Assembly (NCBI RefSeq): GCF_000485595.1
Contig: NW_014577066.1
Location: forward strand, 1-51,417
Length of the DNA: 51,417 nt
Source of the DNA: Priapulus caudatus
Taxonomy: Eukaryota > Priapulida > Priapulimorpha > Priapulimorphida > Priapulidae
Direction: 5' to 3'
The notes below the pieces were generated by a model. The model was not told where the DNA came from and searched no databases. It worked only from the letters and a program-made list of their open reading frames with translations. A program made the position numbers and the translations under genes. Positions 21,301 through 32,574 of this stretch are shown here, one piece after another (position 1 is the first letter of the stretch; the number at the start of each line of letters is the position of its first letter).

Positions 21301-24300
21301 GAGCGTGCGTGTTTGTACACACACGCGTGCGCATGTGCATCTGCGAGCATGTCTACACATATCTACTAGCTTTTTACCTATACCTGGTAGCCACACGTGT
21401 GTGCACGCATGCTGCATATACATTCCCTGAAACATATGCTCTCACGCCAACCTTTTCACCGGGTAACACGACAGTTTATGCATAGACTTCATGATATATC
21501 AACTGTTCACAATCCACGACCTCGATTAGTGAAACGAAATTCGAAAAGTTCCTCAGACAGTAACCGTCTATGCTCGCTCTGACAAAACGCAGAACGTATA
21601 ATAGTTAACAATTTACATAAGTGTGTTCGCATCGCGTGCAGCACGACGACTAACGGCGAGTTCGTTGGCGAGTCTCGCGGCAGCTTGCTACCTGTACGAG
21701 CGGGACGACGACGAAGCGTTGATGCGCGATCCGGATCCGGTGCGCATCTGCGGATAAGCTGCCGCCAACACGAGCGGGTCGTCCTCGTAGCAAAACCGAC
21801 CGATCGTTCTCACGTCGATGAAGCAGCCTTTCGCCGACACCTGAGAATTGCAGGAACGATCGCACGATCACTCGAACGTTTATTCTGCCAGTAGCAGTAT
21901 TACGCTATTATACCAAGTATTGAATATGCAGTACACTTCGAAATGCACTGCTACACTGTTGCATGATAACACTCAGAAGCGAATATCACAGCTGTTTTTT
22001 TGTTGATGGAAAACTATAAATTGCTTACATCATAGCAAACAACAAAGCATATGTAGATCTCGCCACAGCAGACACTGTTAAAAATTTTATCAATTGCGAT
22101 TCATAATTTACGTTTTTATTGCGATTTTGAATGCTGCACTGAAACATTAGATTGTGACCTGGTGACCTTATTGACCTACTATGTTCTTCTCTATTTATGG
22201 AGCGCATTGCAGTCTGACAGGATGTATAATCCTGAAAAGTTAACTAGATTATGACAATTATCTTAGTAAATGACAAATCAGTAAGAAAACACAGGAAATG
22301 TCATGGAAACACGCACGCACGCACGCACGCACACACACATGTGACCCGCTCCAGCAAACCCAGGATTAAGTAGGAAATTCTACAAATTGAGTTATGTGCA
22401 TATCTGAATAGATTATTTAATTATACCTTGAAAATGATATATAATATTTGGCTATATCTAATGAATTGACCGATCTACAGCAATTTGAAGATCGGAAACC
22501 GACTTATTCCGGAATATGCAGCTTTTGAGATAAGCGTTCCGGGTAAGGGGCCCAGTCGGGGATAAGCGGTCAGGGGCCGGTCTAAAGGGATTTTTTTTCT
22601 TTTATTAAAAATGACCATAATAATCTAGAGATATCTGAACCTATATATCCGGATTAAATATGCACTTAGGAACTTATTTTTGTCCAGGTAGGCCATTTTC
22701 AGCATTGACATGTGTGCGTGCTCATTACTCAAAACAATGACTTGCGACTTAGTCCGTATTATGCTGGAGCGGGTCACATATTATATCAGTATATCAGCCT
22801 TATAATTGGACGCCGGATGAACAGGTTGATGAGGAGTGAGCACCTGGAATATGTGGATGGTCTGGTGCTGTACTGAGAGCACGGCGAGAGTGTCCTTGTA
22901 CAGGTAGAGTCCCTGGTTGTGCGACAGGAAGATCTTGTCGCAGCGAAAGCGCCGGCTGTCACACAGGGTTCCGGAAGAAAGCTCTGCAGCATCGCAATCC
23001 ACGAATGAACAACTGATCGTTCCACTCACAACACGCACTCCGGGCACACATTATCACCCGGCCACTACGCATCACTTACAAATTTGAAATAGAGAGAAAC
23101 AACTGAAATCAGTGAAGGCACAACTATGTAGGATGATATGGAGACTTGACGTGAAGAGCGATGCTGCAGTAACTACTCAACTACACAATCAGGATATTTG
23201 ACGGAATGCTAACTTGACAGAACGTTGCACAGAGCGCCCCTACTACAGGTACAACAGTCGTAACCATGCAGTGACCCTCAGTCAATGACATGAACTGACC
23301 TAACCTGACCTGAACTGGGAATCGATCCAATTTCAACCATAACTCGTAAACGTATTTTCTAATCATTCTAGGAAACAAGTCTGAAAATCCAGCCAGTTCG
23401 TATTTTCGAAAATTTCGATTTTCTATTAGATAATAACCCAACGGTAAAATCTATAAAAATTAGCGAGTCCTGCCGAAAAGTGACCACTCCCAGACGGTGA
23501 GACGTGTCGCTATTTCCAACACTAATCCGATGTCGAAAACGCATTTCAGCACCACCGTTATGGTGTGATGAGACACCCCTAACCACAAGAAAAATCCTGA
23601 GCGGACAGCCTTGCAACCCAACCTGACCGCACCCTGACCCGATGCGACCCGACCCGACGTGACCCGACCCAACCCGACCCGACGTGACCGGACACGACCC
23701 GACCCAACCCAACCCGACCCGACCTGACCCGACATGCGTACCTATCAGGTGTAGCGCGTAGTCCTCGAGCGGCGAGCGCTGGCTCGGCGACACTGACTCG
23801 TTGTTCTGGTACATGTCGTAGAAGTGCGGGTAGGGGTCGTCGGGTACGTACATCGCGCAGCCAACGATCACGTGGCAGCCGTCGTCCGTGAACAGCGAGC
23901 ACTCGCGGTTGAGATGCTCGCCCGTGTGCGTCGCCACGGGCGTCGTGTGCGCGAGCCTAAAGAACCTGACGGCAGCGTCGCCATCGAGTTACGAGCGCGC
24001 GGGTTTGTGCGCGAATAAAATTGACTGTGCTACGAATTCTCTGGTGTATATTTTTTTTTATTTTGCTGCCATTTTTTTACATTAAAAGTAAGTACTAACG
24101 GGACTAAATGTATCGTCAAATTCTTACCTGATAAGATCGTTTCTCAACTAGTTAAAAATCCAAAAAACCTGGACGATTTGACATTATGATCCTGACATTA
24201 ATTGCTTGCTATGGGCTATGTATGAGTCACGAGAGTATGTTTACATCGAACAATATAGTAAAATAGGAAGCATAACGCAGCAATTTGACCATAAAAAGTG

Positions 24301-25835
24301 AACAGAATTACTTACATTTTGTGAAAAAGTGGAAATGGTTTTTTTAGTTTTACTATTTACGGTGACGTAATCACTTTAAGCGATGTCGTTAATTCAAAGT
24401 AATAACAGCCACAAGTTACCACGGTTGCGTAATTGAGTTTTAGGGTAAGAAATTTGATTAGTTTTACGGCACTCATTTTTAACAAACCTTTCAAAGATGT
24501 TGCTGCGTATGTCTATGGATCGCTGATCAGTGCCTTCGGCTGTACATTCACCATCCACACCTAACAGCATGTGTTCTGCAACCGCTGCTCCCTACAAGAG
24601 AAGAGCTTTCAAATTATCCAAGAGATAATTGTAAGACCAATACCGTTGTTTGAATGAAAATTGATGCAGCATGCAAAAACTATATATATATATGCACGCA
24701 GTCATATCATAAATGCTACACACAAATTTGTGATTCCTAACTTATATACATTTAAGTGACATGTGTAATATATATTATAGTGATAAATTTATAAGTGAAT
24801 GTATACACAAGTGACACGTAGTGTACGGGTGTACAAGTGTGTGTATCTGATTATGTTAAAAGCATTTTAGCTCAACAACCTGGTACTCATATATCTCCAA
24901 GGAGGTTTGGTCAGATGAAAAAGCAATGAAGTATCTCCCAGTTGGGCTGAACTTTCGCAAAAAACAAGGTGGTTTCTCAACATTAACAACTGTGAAGTTG
25001 GGAAAGACATTCTGGTGAAAAGACCGTGCAACGAGAAATTCTGTTCCTAGAAAATAAAAATGACAATAAGTGATGCTAGTGCCAATATATCAGCAAACAA
25101 CCCAAAATTTAGTACATTAATAAGCCATATCAGAAAGTCCCCGTCGCCATATTGAGATCAGATAAGAGGGGGTATAAGTTGCCTATAGTATATATAACAT
25201 GGTTAGGATAGTATAGGTCTAGTCTAGATTTTTGATCTATAATTCTCTTCACTAACATCGTACTTCAATTCACAGGTGCGTTTCTGCTTACAGAAACATT
25301 TACAAATATGATTGTGGTCATCTGGGATATTTTACAATGTTTGTGTGAATGCAAAAACTAAAAACGCACAAGTGTTTACATTAATCATATACTGTCCTAA
25401 GCGTGCCTGGCCATTTTATATTCCCTTTTTCTATGACCTAAATAGCACAGCTGGGCTTTTTGATATCACTTATTAAACACAACATTTGTGAATGTCTCTA
25501 ATTTTGAATACTTTATTACCTAACAATACAGTACCAACAGAATCTACATGGATCATAACATATCTATATACAACAAATTTCACTAGGATATATAAACTTT
25601 TAATTTTTTTTAAATAACGAGAGGCATAAAGGGCCGAGATCCAGGATTGCACAATATTAGATTCTTTATGTATCGAATACTTCATCTATCCAATGTCTTA
25701 TCAGGACAGCAACATTGTTCGTACAAACTTGCCTGCTCGAGCTACATCGGTCTCGCGTCTCCTCAAGCGGAAGATAATATTCTGGTTGGTTATCTTCCTG
25801 GGAGCGAGATTCGTGAACTCATTCTCCCACTGCAT
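18193..25835 (-). CDS. DET1: DET1 (de-etiolated-1 homolog), complete, ten coding exons
   Basis: DET1 is a nuclear substrate-receptor component that works with DDB1, DDA1 and CUL4, and with the E3 ligase COP1, in ubiquitination of factors such as c-Jun. The minus-strand exons are 25835-25733, 25046-24880, 24591-24488, 23965-23742, 22983-22844, 21840-21692, 21042-20894, 20221-19963, 19240-19049 and 18385-18193. All junction phases fit, giving 559 residues against 550 in human. Recognisable blocks in order are [156 protein letters not shown] and [17 protein letters not shown]. Introns hold a MITE and two minisatellites. No indel damage is seen, unlike SORD. Confidence 0.97.
20250..20830. repeat. 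14-bp minisatellite in a DET1 intron (ggtgacagagtact)
   Basis: Tandem ggtgacagagtact units with variants (gacacagtactggt, agtggtgacacag), degenerating toward 20830. It starts about 40 bp outside the acceptor of the 20221 exon. ORFs through it are repeat translations. Confidence 0.85.
22340..22778. mobile_element. MITE with TGTGACCCGCTCCAGCA ends, in a DET1 intron
   Basis: tgtgacccgctccagca at the left is the exact reverse complement of the right end at 22762-22778. The internal part has paired ggataagcggtc and gaataagtcgg-like motifs. A (CACG)n/(CA)n microsatellite abuts the left end. No clear target duplication and no coding sequence. Confidence 0.7.
23600..23732. repeat. (GACCC)n-type minisatellite beside a DET1 donor
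   Basis: Repeats of cgacccgacc and gacgtgaccc fill intron 4 right up to the donor of the 23965-23742 exon; the last repeat ends about eight bases from the GT. Confidence 0.85.
25733..25835 (-). CDS. DET1: DET1 first coding exon, GC donor
   Basis: The start ATG at 25835 follows an in-frame TAG nine bases upstream and has a gcc context. The exon encodes [19 protein letters not shown] to VARA plus one base. The donor is GC, in the context cag|gcaagt, which is the usual consensus of GC-AG introns. It joins a Gly codon to the acceptor at 25046. Confidence 0.9.
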
Positions 25836-26031
25836 GGCATCCTAGAATATTTGTCGAAGGTCTCTGCACATGAGATCATTGAATTTGATGATAAATATAT
25901 TTAATAATTATATAATTTAAGTGGATAAATGCATTTTGACTTAGACTTAATTAGTGTAGTGACCTTCTAGTAGTGCTCATAGGGTCTATGTCCCCCAGGG
26001 TACTGCCGGGACGTACACTGGGTATGGTCCG

Positions 26032-27667
26032 CAGTGTTGTACGTCTCACGGCCAGTCTTGGCCTCGAGACCGGCCTCGAGACCGTTTTCCTTGGTCTCGG
26101 TCTCGGTCTTGGCCTCGGAGTGCAATGACTCAGACTCGGACTCGAGGACTCGGGTCAAAGCCGGCTCAAGGCCACTACATACATAGTACCAGGAGCGTAT
26201 AATGACAAAGGAGTAAGACAGCGATTTGGTACTGATTTCACTACATTTTTGTCGTACGAGTTCGATGTGAATAAAAATACAAATGTATACAAACATCATA
26301 ACATGAGCTTCTTTTGTTCACTGGTCCTTATATTCTATCTTCCGGTAGTATTACAAACCGCGTAGCTTCCTTCGTTTTGACATAAATCATACTTTTGCCC
26401 GACATGGTTTTCACGTTATTTACCGTCCGCTGGCGAGGCCACACTCTAAATTTGCACACACAGCTCTTCAATGAGCCACGGTAGGGATCGCGTCAGGCAG
26501 CGCCAGCGGCAACTGTACGCGGGCTAGAGATAACGGTTGCTATGCAATTAATGCAAAACACATGTGCGAAAAGCTACAATCGGCTGGAGCGTCAGTTTAC
26601 TCATAACAATTCATACACATCATTCCTCCGCGGGTGAAGTAGTTCAGATATTTTACCAGTGCAGCGTTTATTTTAAAAAAAATTGCGGGATGAAACTATA
26701 AACACAAGGCATTCTAACTATAGTTTAAATGTAAAATAGTTTTAATTTTTAAACCCAGCATGGGTGCAACGTAACTTAATTTCTAGGCGAATTTTCTGCA
26801 CTCGACTAGGCTACGGCCGAAAAGCCCTACCGTGGCTCATTGAAGAGCTGTGTGTGCAAATTTAGAGTGTGGCCTCGCCAGCGGATGGTAAATAACGTGA
26901 AAACCATGTCGTGCAAAAGTATGATTTATGTCAAAACGAAGGAAGCTACGCGGTTTGTAATACTACCGGAAGATAGAATAAGGACCAGTGAACAAAAGAA
27001 GCTCATGTTTGTATACATTTGTATTTTTATTCACATCGAACTCGTACGACAAAAATGTAGTGAAATCAGTACCAAATCGCTGTCTTACTCCTTTGTCATT
27101 ATACGCTCCTGATAGTACACAACTGTACATATTGTAACACGCAGTTTACAAGAATTTAAAACTAAAACTCCTAGGTTTTCTAGATACAGTGACACGGCCT
27201 AATCTTGTAACGTTTTCAATGGCTCGATTACGATTCTTGTCCCTTTGGTTTGAATCTGCTGTCACGTCGTCCCTTTGCGCTTTTTCTACCACTTCTTTCT
27301 CTTCTTCTACCACTTTGAACGTACTAGCACTCTCTGATTTGGTTCAACAAGCTGTGTCATTCTTGTAAAACACAAATGGATCCATTACTCTGACACGTTT
27401 CATATGACTCATGTCTCTGTGTTTTCGGCTGACTATACACTTTCGAATGTCTACGATTCACTGTTGCAATTTTTTCCCTTTTTTCCGATTTTTTTCCTTT
27501 TTCCCCCAATTTTTTCCCTTTTTCCGATTTTCTCCCTTTTTTTAATCAAAACTGGACTCGGACTCGGACTCGGGTGGTGTGGACTCGAACTCGGACTCGG
27601 GTGGTGCGAACTCGGACTTGGATTCAGGGGTGCGGACTCGGACGGTGCGGACTCGACTACAACACTG
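26032..27667. mobile_element. hAT-like element, CAGTGTTGTA ends, GACTCG-rich
   Basis: The left end CAGTGTTGTA and right end TACAACACTG are inverted repeats. The flanks atggtccg and acggtccg form an 8-bp target duplication with one mismatch, as expected for hAT. Both subterminal regions are rich in ggactcggactcgg or its complement (26060-26160 and 27550-27660). No transposase is recognised. The 922-bp foldback element at 26190 interrupts it. Confidence 0.7.
26190..27111. mobile_element. Foldback element with about 290-bp inverted arms, 7-bp target duplication
   Basis: The arms at 26190-26490 and about 26825-27111 are near-perfect inverted repeats starting CAGGAGCGTATAATGAC. The exact 7-bp duplication ATAGTAC flanks the element on both sides. 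The roughly 340-bp centre is unrelated AT-rich sequence without coding potential. The superfamily is not assignable; P-like and Dada elements make duplications of this size. The few differences between arms suggest recent activity. Confidence 0.85.
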
Positions 27668-27984
27668 ACGGTCCGGTATACCAGAACGTACCCTGGTACT
27701 ATCTAATATGCCAGACCGTACCTCGCCTACTCCACTAACGAGTCTAGGGAGTCGCCTACGTCTACTCCCTAACCCTAACCATAAGGCATAACCCTAACCA
27801 TATCATTATCAGTCCGTACCTAGGGTACGTTCCGGCAGTACCCTGGGGGATATAAACCCTATGAGCAGTACTATAGTATAGCCCTTCGCTCCGCAGCAGG
27901 GAGCGCTTCGCTCCTGCGGTGGAGCTAAGTCAAGTGCAACTGACAATTGAATTGTAAATTGTGAGTCTAAGACTAAGTTACGCT

Positions 27985-28288
27985 AAGAGGGTCAATGTAC
28001 CCCGGGGTACTGCCGGAACGTACCCTGGGTACGGTCTGGTATACCGGAACGTACCCTGGTAGTGGTACTAATAGTAATACACTAATACTAATAGTAATAC
28101 TACCCAGACTAATATGCCGAACCGTACTTCCCCTACTCCACTAACGAGTTTGGGTAGTAGGGAGTCGCCTACGCCTACTCCTTAACCCGAACCCTAATCC
28201 TAACCCTAACCCTAACCATATCAAATACTGACCAGGGTATGTTCCGGCAGTACCCTGCAGGGGGACATAGACCCTATGTCTATGAGTA
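27985..28288. mobile_element. MITE with telomere-like interior (copy 2)
   Basis: This copy has the same order as copy 1: gggtcaatgtaccccggggt, ccggaacgtaccctggtacg-like blocks, cctactccactaacgagt, ccctaaccctaacc repeats (about 28185-28226), then ccggcagtaccctgcagggg and acatagaccctatg. It has a taatactaatag expansion at 28065-28105. It lies only about 110 bp from copy 1, separated by a CG-rich hairpin at 27885-27925. Confidence 0.7.
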
Positions 28289-29034
28289 TGAGACCTTGCG
28301 AATTTTATTGTCTTTTGTTCATTCACAGGTCATAGTAATAGAATAAGATGTTATTCATATAAAAATTGTAAGCTATGGAATTTTCAGCAAGCACAGAAAG
28401 CCATTGAGGTTATATAGCAACTAACAGAGAAGTATGATCAAAATATTGTTTACGATTACAAGGGCGCTGCCATTTTTAACTGCTCTACCGGCAGCTTCTG
28501 ATGCGACCGCACACATTTTTAATGGCTGAAAGCTGAGATGAATCAAGCGTTTTACAGCAACGTTTCGATTAGTTTTTTGGTTTCACACCAGTTTTTAGCC
28601 GAAACGCATTATTATAAACTTCATCTCCCATTTGTACGCAGAATAAAAATATATATATGTATATATAATAAATTTATTTATACTTATATGGTGTAACAAA
28701 AGACAAAACGATAGCGTCAAACACTTACCGCCATATTGTATTGTGTCGGTAATACGCATGTGAACGAAACAACGCCGCGGCCATTTTGATTGCTCTAGAA
28801 AACTTGGTAAGTTGTTGATGTTACTGACTACATTCTGTCAAACTCGTTATCATAGAATGTTTTTTTTTCGTTAAAGAAGAGAAATTATATTTATGTTTAA
28901 GAACTAACATTTCAACAATTTATTGCGGTGTGAAAACTATTTATGTAACTAAAGCTCATCTAAAGTTACAAAGCAGCGTGAGGGGTCAGCAGCGTGATTG
29001 TCACCAAGTACAGTCACTGTGTCTGTGCCACAGT
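28289..29034. other. AT-rich stretch without recognised genes
   Basis: Only short ORFs are present. Two phrases of the form cgccatattg/cggccatttt (28460, 28733, 28780) recur loosely. Nothing else could be supported. Confidence 0.4.
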
Positions 29035-29175
29035 CACTTGGAACGTCTCAATAAAATAAAAAAAATGTAAACACGAAATGTATTTACGACCAAAGTCTTA
29101 ATGTTTTTCTACTCTATTTCGGCTATTATTGCCAATAATTACCCGTAAATGCTGGTCAAATGCTCATCTGCAACA
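29035..29175 (-). repeat. Inverted copy of the repeat at 1-185
   Basis: Its reverse complement matches the window's first 185 bases over the agcatttgacc, gtagaaaaacattaagac and gagacgttccaagtg blocks. It directly abuts the large foldback element at 29179. Confidence 0.6.
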
Positions 29176-29178
29176 TGA

Positions 29179-29983
29179 TATCAAGAGCTAATAATACCTA
29201 GAGTGTACAACGGAAAAACGGGGAAATAGTGCTATTTCACGACTACATTATTCTACTTTGCCTGCGAGTCTAGAATAATTTCATGGTATTGCATTAAGCA
29301 GAATTCTTTGCTCTCTAAAACAAGACCAACCGCTTGTCAATACGATACTCCTAGGCGGAGATATTGGCTCGTAAACCTCCCCTCCCACATGCCAAACGCC
29401 GCCTCGAATCCACTTCTGCCAGCATCCTACACGCGGGTAAGCATTTTGGCTATCGGTTTCCGTCACCACTTGGAGCGCTGATAATTGATGTCATATGCCC
29501 AAATTTGGTACTGTTACTACACTTAGTAACTGAGCTGCGTTGAAAAAACTTGATGGAGCCGGCTCCATCATGACGGGCGTTAGCCGTGCTAGGAAAGATA
29601 ATGGAAGATAAGGGCATAGGCGATGCCCCCGAATGTCACCTATGATAACCGAAGCACCGTCCATTCATAAATTTATCGCGGAAAAACCGAACTTTCACGA
29701 AGCAACGCTTAGCCGCGTGTAGGATGCTGGCAGAAGTGGATTCGAGGCGGCGTTTGGCATGTGGGAGGGGAGGTTTACGAGCCGATATCTCCGCCTAGGA
29801 GTATCGTATTGACAAGCGGTTGGTCTTGTTTTAGAGAGCAAAGAATTCTGCTTAATGCAATACCATGAAATTATTCTAGACTCGCAGGCAAAGTAGAATA
29901 ATGTAGTCGTGAAATAGCACTATTTCCCCGTTTTTCCGTTGTACACTCTAGGTATTATTAGCTCTTGATGATATTAGTATTAC
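29179..29983. mobile_element. Foldback element with about 265-bp inverted arms
   Basis: The arms (about 29179-29441 and 29715-29983) are almost perfect reverse complements beginning ATCAAGAGCTAATAATACC. The centre of about 270 bp is unique. GAT flanks both ends, a possible 3-bp target duplication. Its ORFs are fragments of the arms. No transposase is encoded. Confidence 0.8.
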
Positions 29984-31900
29984 AACTACAACTACAAGTT
30001 ACAACTTACAAGTGAAGTACACTGCACGCCCGCCTTGTGCACAAACAACATGAATAAGAGAGCTGTAAATACATTTCATGTTTATTTACCATTATTATTT
30101 TTAATTGAGACGTTCCAAGTGCCTGTTGTCTGTGCAGCCGCCAGTCGGGTTTACTATCTGTGTACAACACCAACTCCGAAGTACTCAAACCTAACAGCTA
30201 ACTTGCGAATTCAGCTTTGGTGAACGTTCTGTTATGGTTTAATATTTGAGGCACTTGATAAGAAAACACTGGCTGCGAAAATAACACAATTCGAAGTACT
30301 CACACACGTCACAGGTTATTATTTAAATATTTTTCTTTTTACATGAGCTATTCCATGTAGTTTGTTATTCTTACTTAGTCCCGCAGTGGTTAAAGTCATG
30401 AAGCTGAGACGTTTCGTTAATTTTGAACATTACCATACTTGTAACAAACTTTGTGACACTACATGGAAGGGGGGGACAGGAGGCGGGGGTACGGGAGACA
30501 GGAGAGGAGGGGGCGGGAGACGGGAGAAAAGGGGGCGCCGAGAGGGAGTAGGGAGGCCAGTGGGTGGGAGGATTTTCATCCAAAACAAACTATTATACTA
30601 TGTTGTACGTGAGAGAGAGAAAGCGAGAGAGAATACTAAGTAGAGAAAAATAAAAGAAATTCATATTGCTCACCAGAAATAAATACATGAGAAAATACAT
30701 TGTACAGGATTAATACAATTATTACGCAAACTGTCGGAGAAACTAAGTGACATTCCAAAAAGAAAATGCAAAATATAAAGGATCCTGGAGGTGTTGAGGG
30801 AGGGAAATATGAGGACAGGGAGGGAGGCAGGAGGAAGACAATTCCCTGTACCCCCCCTCTACATGCATACAAATGTAGTTGGCTGGTTTCGTGTTTCTTT
30901 CCCTGAGCCTGTGCACCTGAAATGGGCAAACACAGAATTCATCGTCATTATTGATATCATACCAAAGTATAGATATTCTTTTGTTTGTTTAAGTGACATT
31001 CCTGTCCATCAAAATGTCAGTGCATCAAAGTTTACTCACTGTTTTTGCCATTGCCTTTTGTTAGATCATTCTTGTTTGTATACGCAGCATGTTACCTCTG
31101 GTACATAACCGACCATTAGTAACCGTAATTTGATGTGCTTTCACATCGATTTTTTTGGCTAAAAGAAGTAATACAAGGAACTTGTTAGTTGATTTACATT
31201 TGTTTTAATAAATGGATTGAACACTTATGTCTACGAATATTTACAATATCCTACGAATTTACAAATATCGTATATTTTTACGACATACTATGATAATAAA
31301 TGCACACGACATGAATTTAGCCCAGCTGAAATGATGCTGAGTGTTGCATAAACTAAAGTGATGTGGGTCTAAATGATACCTGAGCCTGAGGTCTGTGCAA
31401 GTACCTAAAAATGTGATAGTCAAGAGTGTTTTGGGTGGGGATCAATGCAGGAACGCATGCACCCCAGGAATAAATACAATCCTACACGAATGTATTTATG
31501 TTCACATACAATACAATGGTGTTTGCAATTCGATGGTTCTCTGTATGACCAGGATATAGGTTAGGCTGGCTGTTTAACGGTTTGGTATTTAGAGCATACT
31601 GTGTATTAAAGGCGATCAAATATATCACTTTAGTCTTTCTCTCAAGAATTTTAGTATGGGCGAATCTATGTTTTATATTTCAAATATAGTAGGCATAATT
31701 TCTAATTGTATCAATGAATTTTCTTAACCTGGGTGTTTAATGCAGGATAAACACAAACTCATTCATTCAGAATTATTAATTGCAATAATTTAATGCCAGT
31801 GTGTAGTGCATTATTAACCTGCAGCATCACCACCATTCAATCTTTGCTAGCATAGTAGAGCACAAATAAAAATAAAAAGGCTGAAGTTGTGTTTTTAAAA
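29984..31900. other. Non-coding stretch with G-rich and AT-rich blocks
   Basis: It contains a partial copy of the 1-185 repeat (30055-30135), a G-run block at 30469-30565 (ggcgggggtacgggagacag and similar) able to form G-quadruplexes, and a second purine-rich patch near 30785-30840. No exon could be supported. Confidence 0.45.
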
Positions 31901-31904
31901 CATC

Positions 31905-32574
31905 TTAAAGGCATACAAGGCCCATTGGTTATGCAATGCTATGCAATTGAAGAATGCTAGAGTAACTGGCACCTTGTGTAGTTAATAAGTACATAACCTT
32001 ATAGCCAAACGCGTATTAGTTTGTCCAATATCACTGCTGGTTACAAAGAAATGTTTAATTGAAATCTGCAGTCCAAGAAATCAGTTGTTTACAGTTTCAA
32101 ACCGCTGCCAGCGAAGTGGGTGTGATACAGATTTATAGTGCACCAGACATTTTCGCACGCATGCTCGGCCATACGCAATGCTATCATCAGTGATTTTGTA
32201 AACACGGACGCTCATGATAAGGAACTTTTTGTCAGGGCTGTTCGTGATTAGTACGTGTGTTTTACTCCATTTTCATGTTTAGTCCGTGGCCGTGGTTACA
32301 CCGCTGACACCTCCATTTCATCTGGCTTCCAATACATACGGGCTGCACAAATGTTTACGTCATCGCTTGACTCCTGGATGACATTTACGGCACGTAAATG
32401 AATATCAACAACCGATTTCAAGTCTTGCTTGTAATGTAACCAGCAGTGATATTGGACAAACTAATATGTGTTTGGCTATAAGGTTATGTACTTATTAACT
32501 ACACAAGGTGCCAGTTACTCTAGCATTCGTCAACATTGCATAATCAATGGGCCTAGTATCTAGTATGCCTTTAA
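31905..32574. mobile_element. TTAA-flanked inverted-repeat element (piggyBac/Kolobok-type target site)
   Basis: TTAA at 31905-31908 and 32571-32574 flanks an element starting AGGCATAC and ending GTATGCCT. The inverted arms run about 140 bp inward (ccaatatcactgctggttac near 32027 matches its inverse near 32439). TTAA duplications are typical of piggyBac and Kolobok. It is non-autonomous, with no ORF of note. Confidence 0.75.

Larger units (their letters stand above)
25974..27873. mobile_element. MITE with GCTCATAGGGTCTATG ends and telomere-like interior (copy 1)
   Basis: The left end gctcatagggtctatg, with cagggtactgccgg following, is inverted at the right end (ccggcagtaccctggg, then accctatgagc near 27870). 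Without its insertions it is about 260 bp. The interior holds ccctaaccctaacc-type repeats (about 27766-27806). A hAT-like element (26032-27667) and, within that, a foldback element (26190-27111) are nested in it. Possible 3-bp AGT duplications flank it. Copy 2 is at about 27985-28288. Confidence 0.7.

Noticed and set aside
23368-23937. 189-codon minus-strand ORF read as one exon
   Set aside because: Only 23965-23742 matches DET1; beyond the donor at 23741 it runs into the (GACCC)n repeat, giving artificial GRVGSGHVG sequence.
27766-28226. True interstitial telomere or chromosome end
   Set aside because: Only a few imperfect CCCTAA units, present at the same place in two copies of a MITE.
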